Notes under the pieces: generated by a model | Databases searched by the model: none | Told to the model about the DNA's origin: nothing | The model's input: only the letters and a program-made list of their open reading frames with translations | Shown: in pieces, positions 19,271 through 27,596 of the stretch | How positions within the stretch are numbered: the stretch's first letter is position 1 | How the letters are laid out: every line of letters begins with the position of its first letter | Assembly: GCA_963746825.1 (NCBI GenBank) | Contig: CAVVCU010000020.1 | Location: forward strand, 1 to 64,000 | DNA: 64,000 nucleotides | Direction: 5' to 3' | From: JACVRW01 sp963746825 | GTDB taxonomy: Bacteria > Actinomycetota > Thermoleophilia > Solirubrobacterales > Thermoleophilaceae | Translations under genes and position numbers: made by a program

Positions 19271-20778
19271 CCAGCCCGCGCACCAACTCGCGCTCGCCGG
19301 AGTCGAGCACGAGGCGGTAGAAGACAAGCCACCACAGGAGCGGCCCCAGGGCTCCCCCGACGACCACGAGAACGGAGTCGTCGGCGAGCTCGCGCCAGGC
19401 CAGCAGCACGAGGGCCAGCACTCGCGCCCAGCAGGTAGCTCGGCAGCCACGCGCGCGCCGCCAGGTCCCCGAGCCGCGCCCCCGAGGCCCGCAGGCCGAG
19501 CGCGACCATGAAGGGGAAGGCCAGGAAGAAGGGCAGCGCGGTGGCCAGCGCCGGCCCCTCCACGCCGAGCGACGGTGTCAGCACCAGCGCCAGCACGAGG
19601 TTGAGGGCGGCGGCCGCGATCATGATCCGCGCCGCCTCGCGGGCGCGACCCACGCCCACGAGGAACCCGGGCGTCACGACCAGGCCCCCGTAGAGCAGCC
19701 AGTAGGACACCAGCAACGCCAGGGCCAGGTCGCCGCCGCGGTAGCGCTCGCCGAGCCAGACCTCGAGCAGCGGGCCCGCCAGCACCATCAGGGTCACGGT
19801 CACGGGCACGAAGAGCGCCAGCGTGTAACGCGTTCCGCGCACGGCCAGCTCGCGCAGGAGGGCATCGTCGCCCTTGGCCACGTAGCGCGAGGCTGTGGGC
19901 ACCACCGGCACGGCGAGCGCCCCGCCGAGCGCGTAGAGAAGGTTGTGGGCGCGCACGGGACCCTCGTAGAGCCCGACGGTCGCGGGCGTCTTGTAGGCGC
20001 CGAGGATCACCCGCCCGGAGGCGTACATGGCCAGGTTGCAGAGCTCGATCACCAGGAGCCAGCCGGCGGTGGGCACGATCGCCATCACCCGGGCGTGTGA
20101 CGCGCCGCCTACGCGACTGAGGCCCGCACGGCGGGCCACCACCGCGCAGAGCAGGCCGCTGATCAGCGGGATGGTCCCGCTCACCGCGATGATCGCGGCC
20201 AGCCCGGCGCCGGCGAAGACGAGCGCCAGCATCAGCGCCAGGTAGAGCGCCACCGCCACGATCTCGGTGCTCGCCGCGCGCACGAACAGACGCTCCGCGC
20301 GCAGTGCGTCGAGGTACACGCTGGCGGCGATGCCCACGGCGGTCACCGCCCCGAGGCCGGCCCCGCCGAGCCGCGCGTCGCGGGCCAGGGATCCATCGAG
20401 AATCAGTCCCGCGATGGCCAGCGCCGCGGCGGCCACGAGCAGCCCGGTGAGCAGGCCGACCACGGCGTACAGCGCGGCAGCCGCCGAGAACATCCGGCCG
20501 CGCGCCTCGCGATCCGTGGCGCTCGCCATCGCGCGCACCGCCGACGCCGCCACGCTGTTGCGCAGCACGAGCAGGTAGCCGGCGAGCGAGGCCACCAGCC
20601 CGTAGGCGCCGAGCTCGGCCACCGACAGCCGGCGGGCCAGGACGGTCACGATCACGAGCAGCGCCAGCAGGCCGCTCGCCTGGGCGGCCTGCTGCACGAG
20701 AGCACCGGAGGCGAGCAGGCGGGCCTCGCCCGGCTGCGGCGCACCGTCCTCGGACTGCGCAACCCCGGGGCCAGGCAC
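19254..20778 (-). CDS. Wzx/MATE-like polysaccharide flippase (one frameshift)
   Basis: Predicted to flip undecaprenol-linked glycan units outward. GTG 20778 starts a protein with about 12-14 helices, opening LLASGALVQQAAQASGLLAL and LSVAELGAYGLVASLAGYLL, followed by AMYASGRVILGAYKTPATVG and FLVGVGRAREAARIMIAAAA. A single-base shift near 19425 hides the last 60 residues. In the other frame they read LALVLLAWRELADDSVLVVV, then LWWLVFYRLVLDSGERELV, ending at TGA 19254. Corrected length is about 508. It converges on rmlC with a 17-bp overlap. A TAAGGT hexamer eight bases upstream suggests leaderless expression. Confidence 0.8.
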
Positions 20779-20786
20779 GGGTTGAG

Positions 20787-20792
20787 ACCTTA
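20787..20792 (-). promoter_or_regulatory. Candidate -10 hexamer for the flippase
   Basis: TAAGGT on the minus strand ends eight bases before GTG 20778. It is only 14 bases from a forward TAGGGT (20807-20812) serving the divergent wecG-like gene. Confidence 0.45.
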
Positions 20793-20806
20793 CGTGCCCA
20801 CCCGGC

Positions 20807-20812
20807 TAGGGT
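20807..20812 (+). promoter_or_regulatory. Candidate -10 hexamer for the wecG-like gene
   Basis: TAGGGT lies 14 bases before ATG 20827, giving an expected leader of about 7 bases. It is divergent from the flippase promoter. Confidence 0.35.
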
Positions 20813-20826
20813 CACCACCGCCCCGC

Positions 20827-21643
20827 ATGCCGCCCTCCTCCTCCCAGCCCCAGACCTCCAGCGCCGCCTCGCCGGGCGGCGACGTGCGCACGCGCAACGT
20901 GCTCGGCGTGCCCATCTCGATGATCGACTACGACGGGGCGGCCGCGTTGATGGACCGCCTGGTGACCACCCGCGAGCGCGGCTACGTGTGCGTGGCTCCC
21001 GTGCACTCCCTGATGGAGGCACAGGGCGACGCCGAGATGCTCGCCGCGCTGCGCGGCGCGACGCTGGTGGTGCCGGACGGGATGCCGGTGGTCTGGGCCG
21101 CGAACCTGCTGGGCGAGAGCCTCGACGATCGCGTCTACGGGCCCGAGCTCATGCTGCGCTTCAGCGCCGTGTGCGCCGAGCGCGGCCACCGCGTGTGGCT
21201 GTACGGCGGCCGCGACCAGGGCTCTCTGGCCCAGCTGGCGCTCGGCCCTGCGCCGGCGCTTCCCCGGCATCGACATCGTGGGCGGCTACTCGCCCCCGTT
21301 CCGCCCGCTCAGCGCCGAGGAGGAGGATGCCGTGGCCGAGCAGATAAACGCGGCGGGCGTCGATGTCGTGTGGGTGGGAATCGGGGTGCCCAAGCAGGAG
21401 AAGTGGATGGCGCGCATGCGCGATCGCCTCGACGCTCCTGTGATGTGCGGGGTGGGCGCGGCCTTCGACTTCCACGCCGGGCGCATCTCGATGGCCCCGG
21501 CCTGGATGCAGCGGCGCGGCCTCGAGTGGGTCTACCGCACCGCGCAGGAGCCGCGGCGCCTGCTGGGGCGCTATCTGCGCACGAACCCGCGCTTCGTGGT
21601 GGCGCTCGCCCGCCAGTACCTGGGCGAGCGGCGCCGCGCCTAG
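20827..21643 (+). CDS. WecG/TagA/CpsF family glycosyltransferase (frameshifted)
   Basis: GT26 enzymes add the second sugar (ManNAc or ManNAcA) to a lipid-linked GlcNAc. After ATG 20827 and about 20 unordered residues, the motifs are TRNVLGVPISMIDYDGAA, VCVAPVHSLMEAQ, LVVPDGMPVVWAANLLG, RVYGPELMLRFSAVCAERGH and VWLYGG. One extra base near 21250 moves the frame; the rest reads FPGIDIVGGYSPPFRPL, VWVGIGVPKQEKWMARM and CGVGAAFDFHAGRISMAP, the family hallmarks. Corrected length is about 272 residues. Its TAG stop is also part of the putative promoter of the next gene. Confidence 0.85.
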
Positions 21644-21646
21644 ACT
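21641..21646 (+). promoter_or_regulatory. Candidate -10 hexamer overlapping the wecG stop codon
   Basis: TAGACT begins with the TAG stop of the upstream gene and ends seven bases before ATG 21654, a leaderless arrangement. Confidence 0.45.
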
Positions 21647-21653
21647 CCGGCGC

Positions 21654-22892
21654 ATGGAAACGGTGGCCGTCGTCGGCCTGGGCCGGGTGGGCCTGCCGCT
21701 CGCTCTCTCCTTTGCCGACCGCGGCCTGCGGGTGATCGGCGTGGAGCGCCAGCCCGCCGTGCTCGACCAGCTCGACGCGGGGCACATGCCCTTCAGCGAG
21801 ACCGGCACCCAGGAGCTGCTGGACCGGGTGGCGCAGACCGATCTCTTCGAGCGCACCCGCGCCGTCCAGGATGCCGCGCGGGCGGACCACATCGTGCTCA
21901 CGCTGGGCACGCCCTCGCACGTGCACATCGAGATCGACATGGCCCAGATCCGGCAGGTGGTCGACGATCTGCTCCCGGTCCTGCGCGAGGGCCACTCACT
22001 GATCCTGCGTTCCACCGTCGCGCCCGGCACGACGGAATGGGTGGCGGGCTACATCGAGCAGCGGCGCGGGTTTCGCGTGGGCGAGGACCTGTTCGTGGCC
22101 CACGTGCCGGAGCGCATCGCCGAGAACCACTTCGTGGAGGAGATCGCCACGCTGCCCTGCATCGTCGGGGGCGTCGGCGAGGGCTCGGGCGCGAAGGCGG
22201 CCGAGCTGTTCGCGGTGTTCGGCACCGAGATCGTGCAGACCACGCCCGTGCAGGCCGAGCTGGCCAAGATCTGGACCAACATCCTCCGCTACGCGCAGTT
22301 CGCGCTGCCGAACCTGCTGATGATGGAGGCCGAGCAGTACGGAGCCAACGTCTTCGAGGTGATCGAGCTCATAAATCGCGACTATCCGCGCGGCGGCATC
22401 GCCAAGCCGGGCCTGACCGCGGGCGCCTGCCTGCGCAAGGACTTCACCTTCTCCGAGGAGCGCTCGAGCGCCCCCGGGATGCTGCTGGCCGTGTCGCGGG
22501 TGCACGAGACGGTTCCCCTGTTCCTCGTCAAGGGCCTGAAGGCCCGCCTGGGCGGCTCGCTGCGCGACCGCAAGGTGGCCGTGCTGGGCCTCACCTTCAA
22601 GCGCGACTCCGACGACGCTCGCGACTCGCTCTCCTACAAGCTCGTGCGCCTGCTCGAGCGCGAGCTGGCGCACGTGGCCCGCCACGACCCCCACGTGCCC
22701 GCCGAGTCCGAGGCGCTGGAGGTGGCCCTCGACGGCGCCGACGCCGTGGTGGTGGCCACCAACCACTCGGACTTCGAGGATCTGCTCGAGCACCTTCCCG
22801 ACGGCACGCTGCTCGTCGACCCGTGGAACGTGAGCGGGTCGGGGCGGGTGTTCGGGACCGTGCGCGCCCGGGCCGTGATCGAGCCGGCATGA
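21654..22892 (+). CDS. Nucleotide-sugar (UDP-ManNAc/UDP-glucose type) 6-dehydrogenase
   Basis: Oxidises C6 of a UDP-sugar to the uronic acid with two NAD+. The sequence opens METVAVVGLGRVGLPLALSF (NAD loop), with ILRSTVAPGTTEWVAGYIE and FVAHVPERIAENHFVEEI. The active-site cysteine is in GLTAGACLRKDFTF, followed by VAVLGLTFKRDSDDARDS. 412 residues, intact. The VPERIAE and TFKxDSDDxRDS pattern favours the WecC (UDP-ManNAc) branch over UDP-glucose dehydrogenase. That fits the WecG-like transferase immediately upstream and suggests a ManNAcA-containing glycan. Ends in an ATGA overlap with the next gene. Confidence 0.85.
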   Translation: METVAVVGLGRVGLPLALSFADRGLRVIGVERQPAVLDQLDAGHMPFSETGTQELLDRVAQTDLFERTRAVQDAARADHIVLTLGTPSHVHIEIDMAQIRQVVDDLLPVLREGHSLILRSTVAPGTTEWVAGYIEQRRGFRVGEDLFVAHVPERIAENHFVEEIATLPCIVGGVGEGSGAKAAELFAVFGTEIVQTTPVQAELAKIWTNILRYAQFALPNLLMMEAEQYGANVFEVIELINRDYPRGGIAKPGLTAGACLRKDFTFSEERSSAPGMLLAVSRVHETVPLFLVKGLKARLGGSLRDRKVAVLGLTFKRDSDDARDSLSYKLVRLLERELAHVARHDPHVPAESEALEVALDGADAVVVATNHSDFEDLLEHLPDGTLLVDPWNVSGSGRVFGTVRARAVIEPA

Positions 22893-23861
22893 GCCGCGTG
22901 CTGGTGACCGGCGGGGCCGGCACGATCGGCGGAGCGGTGGTGCGGCGGCTGCTGAGCGAGGGCACGCGGGAGGTGCGCGTGTCCGACCAGCGCGAGGCGC
23001 CCGCGTGGATCGGCGAGGAGTGCGAGGTGCACACCGGCAACCTGCTCTCCCCCGACGAGGCGCGCGTGGCCGTGAGCGGCTGCGACCACGTGATCCACCT
23101 GGCGGCGATCGTGGGCGGCATCGCCAACTTCCACCGCCTGCCGCACACGCTGCTGGAGGTGAACAACGGCCTCTACAACGCGGTGTTTCGCGCCGCCCTC
23201 GACGAGCGCGTGGAGCGCCTGGTGTACGTGTCCTCCTCGATGGTCTTCGAGCGGGCCACCGAGTTCCCAACCACCGAGGAGCACCTGCTCGACTGCCCGG
23301 CCCCGCGCTCGGCCTACGGGTTCTCCAAGCTGGCCGGCGAGGTCTACTGCCGCGCGCTGCACGCCGAGCACGGCCTGCCCTACTCGATCTGCCGTCCCTT
23401 CAACGCCTACGGCCCGGGCGAGATGCCCGAGGACGAGCCGGGCATCGCCCACATGGTGCCCGACGTGATCCGCAAGGTGCTGGCCGGGATGCGGCCACTG
23501 CCGATCTTCGGCTCCGGCGAGCAGACCCGCACGCTCACCCACGTCGACGACATCGCCGACGGGATCGTGACCGCGATGGGCCATCCCGCGGGCGAGAACG
23601 AGGACTTCAACATCTCGGCCTCCGACGAGCGCACGGTGGCCGAGATCGCGCGGGTTATCTGGGAGGCATGCGGCGAGGATCCCGAGGCCTTCGAGCTCGA
23701 ACACCGGCCCTCGTTCGAGGTCGACGTGCAGCGCCGCTGGCCCTCGGTGGCAAAGGCGGAGCGGCTGCTCGGGTGGCGGGCCCAGATCGGCCTGCCGCGA
23801 GGGCATCGCGGGGACGGTCGAATGGTTGCGCGGGCAGCAACTGGCAGCCCGCGGCGGGTGA
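22889..23861 (+). CDS. NAD-dependent sugar epimerase/dehydratase (extended SDR), frameshifted at the end
   Basis: ATG 22889 gives MSRVLVTGGAGTIGGAVVRRL, with the cofactor loop GGAGTIGG, then HVIHLAAIVGGIANFHRLPH, VYVSSSMVFE and YGFSKLAGEVYCRAL (catalytic YxxxK). The mid-region ICRPFNAYGPGEM and FGSGEQTRTLTHVDDIADGI is usual for sugar-nucleotide SDRs. One extra base near 23800 masks the end REGIAGTVEWLRGQQLAARGG, which stops at TGA 23859-23861 in a GTGA overlap with the next start. Corrected length is about 323. The VGGIANF loop is reminiscent of GDP-mannose 3,5-epimerases, but the substrate is uncertain. Confidence 0.8.
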
Positions 23862-24748
23862 CCGGCCGCACCCTCGTGACCGGCGCCGGCGGGTTCGCCG
23901 GCCGCCATCTCCTCGATCGCCTCGAGGATCCGGTCGCGCCCACGCGCGAGGAGCTCGACCTGCTCGATCCCGCCGCCACGCTCGCGGCGGTGCGCGACAC
24001 GGCGCCCGAGGTGGTCTTCCACCTGGCCGCCCTGGCCTCGGTCGGGCGCTCCTGGGAGGCGCCGGCCGACACGCTCTCCGCGAACCTGGCGATGACCGCC
24101 AACCTGCTCGAGGCGATCCGGCTGGAGACGCCCGCCTGCACGCTCGTGCTCATCAGCTCGGGTGAGATCTACGGGCCGCCCGACTACCTGCCCGTGGACG
24201 AGAGCGCTCCCCTGCGCCCGCAGAACCCCTACGCGGTCTCCAAGGCGGCGTGCGACCTGCTGGGGGGCCAGTACGCGGACGCCCACGGCACGCGTGTGGT
24301 GCGCCTGCGGCCCTTCAACCACGCGGGGCCGGGGCAGGGCGACGACTACGTGATCGGCACGCTCACGCGCCAGGTGGCCGCGGCCGAGGCCGCCGGCGCC
24401 GCCGAGTGCACGCTCCACACGGGCAACATCGACTCGGCGCGAGACTTCACCGACGTGCGCGACACGGTGCGCGCCTACGCCGACGCCGCCGCTCTCGAGG
24501 CCGGCGTGTTCAACGTGGCCAGCGGGCACTCCACGAGCGTGCGGGAGCTGATCGAGCTGGTGCGCGAGGCGGCCTCGATCCCGGTGCGCCAGCAGACCGA
24601 TCCGGCCAAGATCCGCCTGGGCGACGTCCCGGAGATCCGCGGGTCGGCGGAGCGCCTGCGCGCGGCCACGGGCTGGTCGCCTGAGATTCCCCTTCAGCAG
24701 ACCGTCGGGGACGCCCTCACTGACTGGCGCGAGCGTCTGGCCGGCTGA
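23858..24748 (+). CDS. rmd: GDP-6-deoxy-4-keto-mannose reductase-like SDR
   Basis: Probably reduces the Gmd product to GDP-D-rhamnose or a related 6-deoxyhexose. GTG 23858 gives VTGRTLVTGAGGFAGRHLLD. The short N-terminal domain ties an extended SDR to REELDLLDPAATLAAVRDTA, then VVFHLAALASVGRSWEAPAD, LISSGEIYGPP, YAVSKAACDLLGGQY (YxxxK) and RPFNHAGPGQGDDYVIGTL, closely matching Rmd proteins. 296 residues, intact. The D- versus L-product cannot be told from sequence. Its end overlaps the convergent GT4 by 32 bp. Confidence 0.8.
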   Translation: MTGRTLVTGAGGFAGRHLLDRLEDPVAPTREELDLLDPAATLAAVRDTAPEVVFHLAALASVGRSWEAPADTLSANLAMTANLLEAIRLETPACTLVLISSGEIYGPPDYLPVDESAPLRPQNPYAVSKAACDLLGGQYADAHGTRVVRLRPFNHAGPGQGDDYVIGTLTRQVAAAEAAGAAECTLHTGNIDSARDFTDVRDTVRAYADAAALEAGVFNVASGHSTSVRELIELVREAASIPVRQQTDPAKIRLGDVPEIRGSAERLRAATGWSPEIPLQQTVGDALTDWRERLAG

Positions 24749-25874
24749 CCCGCGCGTAGAGGTCCAGCAGCGCCGCCACATAGCGCTCTTCGGAGTGGTT
24801 CTCCCGGGCCCGGGCGATCAGGGCGTCGCCCTCGGCCGAGCGCGCCGCCGGGTCGCCCCAGAGGGCGCTCAGGCGCTCGGTCAGGACGGCAGGATCCGCG
24901 GGCTCGAAGCAGCGTTCGGACCCAATGAGCTCGGGCAGCCCGCCCATCCGCGCGGCCAGGACCGGGACCCCCGCGGCCATGGCCTCCAGCGCGGCGAAGG
25001 GCGAGAACTCGTGGTAGCGCGAGGGCATGAGCAGCGCCGCCGCGCCGGCGAGCAGCGCCGGCATGGCCTCGCGCTCCACCCGCCCCAGGAACTCCACCTG
25101 CGCGTCGGCTCGCCCGGCTCGCTGCCGCAGCTCGCCCTCCGCCGGGCCCTCGCCCGCCACCTTCAGCGGCACCCCGGCCGCCGCGGCCGAGTCGATGGCG
25201 ATATCGATTCCCTTCTCCACCGAGAGCCGCGAGGCCACCAGCGCGTACGAGCCCTCCGCGGCGCGCGAGCGCTCGGCGAAGGCCTCGGCCGGGAGATAGT
25301 GCGGCAGGCTCTCGATGCGCTCCGCGGGCACGCCCAGCCGGGCGAGCTGGCCCACCGCGTAGGCGCTCGGGGCCACGAAGCGATCGACGGCCTCGTACAC
25401 CGCGGGCTGGTGAAGTGCGAGCGCGGCCGCGTAGGCCGCCGCCTCGGGCAGCGAGCCGCGGCAGTTGAGCACGAGCCCCGGGGCCGTCAGCCGGCCGTGA
25501 CAGCGAAAGCAGGGCCCGCCGTCGCGGGAGGCCACGCCGATGGCGCAGAAGAGCCTCAGGTTGTGGAGATGGAGCACCACCCGGGCCCCGGCGGCCCGCG
25601 CCGCGGCCAGGCCGCGCGGGCCCACGAGCGGAAGCATGTTGTGCACGTGAGCCACGTCGGCGCCCAGGGAGCGGGCGGCGGCGCCCACCTCGCCCTCGTC
25701 CTGGCCGCCGCGCAGCAGTGCCAGCGCCGCGCGGGCGCGCGTGGCCTGGCCCGAGTGGCGCTCGAGCAGCGCGTGGCCGACCCCCGCCCGGGTCAGGGCT
25801 CGCTGTTGCAGCTCCACCGAGCGCTCCTCTCCTCCCGCCACCCGATAGCGGTTGTGGACCAATAGGACGCGCAT
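24717..25874 (-). CDS. GT4 glycosyltransferase
   Basis: ATG 25874 opens MRVLLVHNRYRVAGGEERSV, with ADVAHVHNMLPLVGPRGLAA and VVLHLHNLRLFCAIG, an N-terminal domain common in GT4 enzymes of capsule and slime loci. A CFRCHG motif lies at about residue 120. The donor domain reads LVASRLSVEKGIDIAIDSA and LMPSRYHEFSPFAALEAMAAGVPV. 385 residues, intact. It shares an intergenic gap with the divergent GT2 gene; overlapping -10-like hexamers there suggest a bidirectional promoter. Confidence 0.85.
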   Translation of the reverse strand: MRVLLVHNRYRVAGGEERSVELQQRALTRAGVGHALLERHSGQATRARAALALLRGGQDEGEVGAAARSLGADVAHVHNMLPLVGPRGLAAARAAGARVVLHLHNLRLFCAIGVASRDGGPCFRCHGRLTAPGLVLNCRGSLPEAAAYAAALALHQPAVYEAVDRFVAPSAYAVGQLARLGVPAERIESLPHYLPAEAFAERSRAAEGSYALVASRLSVEKGIDIAIDSAAAAGVPLKVAGEGPAEGELRQRAGRADAQVEFLGRVEREAMPALLAGAAALLMPSRYHEFSPFAALEAMAAGVPVLAARMGGLPELIGSERCFEPADPAVLTERLSALWGDPAARSAEGDALIARARENHSEERYVAALLDLYARVSRPDARASQ

Positions 25875-25883
25875 CGACCGGGC

Positions 25884-25890
25884 TACGCTA
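25884..25890. promoter_or_regulatory. Overlapping divergent -10 hexamers
   Basis: The seven bases TACGCTA contain a forward TACGCT (25884-25889, toward ATG 25907) and, on the other strand, TAGCGT (25890-25885, toward ATG 25874 ten bases away). Such shared -10 elements are known from bidirectional bacterial promoters. Confidence 0.4.
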
Positions 25891-25906
25891 CCCGGCCGGT
25901 GTCCGC

Positions 25907-26752
25907 ATGAACGAGCCCGAGGTGACCATCGTCGTGCCCACGCGCGACCGCGCGGCCTATCTGGACGTGACGCTCGGCTCCCTGCGCCGCCAGCGCAGCG
26001 ATACGCGGCACGAGATCCTGGTCGTGGACGATGGCGAGGACGAGTCGACGGCCGAGGTGGCGGCCCGCCACGGCGTGCCCCGCGTGCGCTACGGCGAACG
26101 GCGTGGACTCAACGCCGGGCGCAACATCGGGATACGCGAAGCGCGAGCCCCGATTGTCGCCTTCGTGGACGACGACGTGCTGGTGCCTCCGGGCTGGCTC
26201 GCCGCCCTGGCCGAGGGTGTGCGCGCCCATCCCGAGGCCGAGGCCTTCGGGGGGCCGATCCACGCCCGGCTCGAGGGAGGCGGCCCGCGGGCCTGCGGCC
26301 GCGAGGATCCACCGATCACCGTCCTCGACCTGGGAACGCGGGACCGCGAGGCCGACGCCGTGTGGGGAGCCAACTTCGCCGTGCGCCGCTCGGCGGTCGA
26401 GCGCGTGGGCCCCTTCGACGAGAGCATCGTGCGCCCGCACGGCGACGAGGAGGAGTGGCTCGAGCGCCTGCGGGCGGACGGGGGTCGCGTGGTCTACCTG
26501 GCGCGGGCGGGCCTCGAGCACCGGCGCACGAAGGCCGACGCCCGGCTGGGGCCGCTGTCGCGGGCCGCCTACGCCCGCGGCCGCGCGGCGCGGGCGAGCG
26601 ACCGCCGCCGTGGGCGCGCGCCGAGCCTCGGCTTCGAGCTGCGCGTGCTGGCCGGCTGCGGCTGGCACACGCTGCGCCGCGCATGTGCCCAGGGCATCGT
26701 GATGGCCGCCCACTCGGCGGGCCGGGTGACGGAGTCGTTGCGGCCCCGATGA
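25907..26752 (+). CDS. GT2 glycosyltransferase
   Basis: GT-A fold enzyme opening EVTIVVPTRDRAAYLDVTL, with ILVVDDGEDESTAEVAARHG, NAGRNIGIREARAPIVAFVD and the donor motif DDDVLVPPGWL. GPFDESIVRPHGDEEEWLER provides the ED(E)-type catalytic region typical of rhamnosyl- and glucosyl-adding GT2 proteins. 281 residues, intact. Its stop overlaps the next ATG (ATGA at 26749-26752), so the two are translationally coupled. Confidence 0.85.
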   Translation: MNEPEVTIVVPTRDRAAYLDVTLGSLRRQRSDTRHEILVVDDGEDESTAEVAARHGVPRVRYGERRGLNAGRNIGIREARAPIVAFVDDDVLVPPGWLAALAEGVRAHPEAEAFGGPIHARLEGGGPRACGREDPPITVLDLGTRDREADAVWGANFAVRRSAVERVGPFDESIVRPHGDEEEWLERLRADGGRVVYLARAGLEHRRTKADARLGPLSRAAYARGRAARASDRRRGRAPSLGFELRVLAGCGWHTLRRACAQGIVMAAHSAGRVTESLRPR

Positions 26753-27591
26753 GCCACGACTTCCTCTCCGGCGACGCGGGTGACGTGACGAGCGTGCGCC
26801 GCCGGCTCAAGCGTTCGGCGGGCGAGCTCGCCTACGAGGCGCTCGACCGCGCCGCCTTGGTCACGCGCCGCGCCGACCGGCTGGCCCGCGGGCAGGCGCC
26901 GCGCCGGGTGCTGGTGATCGGGGTCTACCGGCCCGCCTCGCTGCTCCCCGAGGCGCTCGGGGCGCTCGCGTCGCCGAGGCACGACGTGAGCTTCGCGCTG
27001 GGGGCGACCGGCACCGCCGACCCGGCGTTGGCCGCGCACACCGTGGCCGAGGGCCTCGAGGGCGGCAAGTTCGAGAACCTCAACCGCGTGCTCGACGCCG
27101 CGGGGGCTGCCGACGCGGACTGGCTGCTGGCCATCGACGACGACGTGCGCCTCCCCAGCCGCTTCCTCGACCGCTTCGTCGCCCTGTGCGAGCGCTTCGG
27201 CCTCGATCTGGCCCAGCCCGCGCAGACGCTTCGCTCACACTCGGCCTGGAAGGTCGCGCGGCGGCGGCCGGCGTCGCTGGTGCGGGAGACCCGCTTCGTG
27301 GAGATCGGCCCGGTGACCGCGTTCGGACGCCGCGCCCGCGAGCGGCTGCTGCCCTTTCCCGAGCTGCGCTTCGGGTGGGGGCTCGACCTGCACTGGGCCG
27401 CCGTGGCCGCCCAGGCGGGCTGGCGCCTCGGCGTGGTCGATGCCGTGCCGGTGCGCCACGAGTCCCGCCTCGTGGCGGCGGGCTACGTCTCTGGCGACGC
27501 GGTCGACGAGGCCGCCCGCTTCCTCGCCGAGCGCCCCTACCTGCCCGCCGCCAGCGCCGGCGACGTGGTGGCCGTCCACCGCCGGGCCTGA
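26749..27591 (+). CDS. DUF707-like putative glycosyltransferase
   Basis: After a basic N-terminus the protein reads RRVLVIGVYRPASLLPEALG, then WLLAIDDDVRLPSRFLDRFV, LDLAQPAQTLRSHSAWKVAR, TRFVEIGPVTAFGRRA and LRFGWGLDLHWAAVAA. The DDDV, AQPAL-like, VEIGPVTAF and GWGLDLHWA blocks match the layout of DUF707 proteins, thought to be GT-A-like glycosyltransferases. 280 residues, no membrane segment. The identification is from motif order only. Coupled to the upstream GT2 and followed after 5 bases by a GT4. Confidence 0.6.
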   Translation: MSHDFLSGDAGDVTSVRRRLKRSAGELAYEALDRAALVTRRADRLARGQAPRRVLVIGVYRPASLLPEALGALASPRHDVSFALGATGTADPALAAHTVAEGLEGGKFENLNRVLDAAGAADADWLLAIDDDVRLPSRFLDRFVALCERFGLDLAQPAQTLRSHSAWKVARRRPASLVRETRFVEIGPVTAFGRRARERLLPFPELRFGWGLDLHWAAVAAQAGWRLGVVDAVPVRHESRLVAAGYVSGDAVDEAARFLAERPYLPAASAGDVVAVHRRA

Positions 27592-27596
27592 CGACG

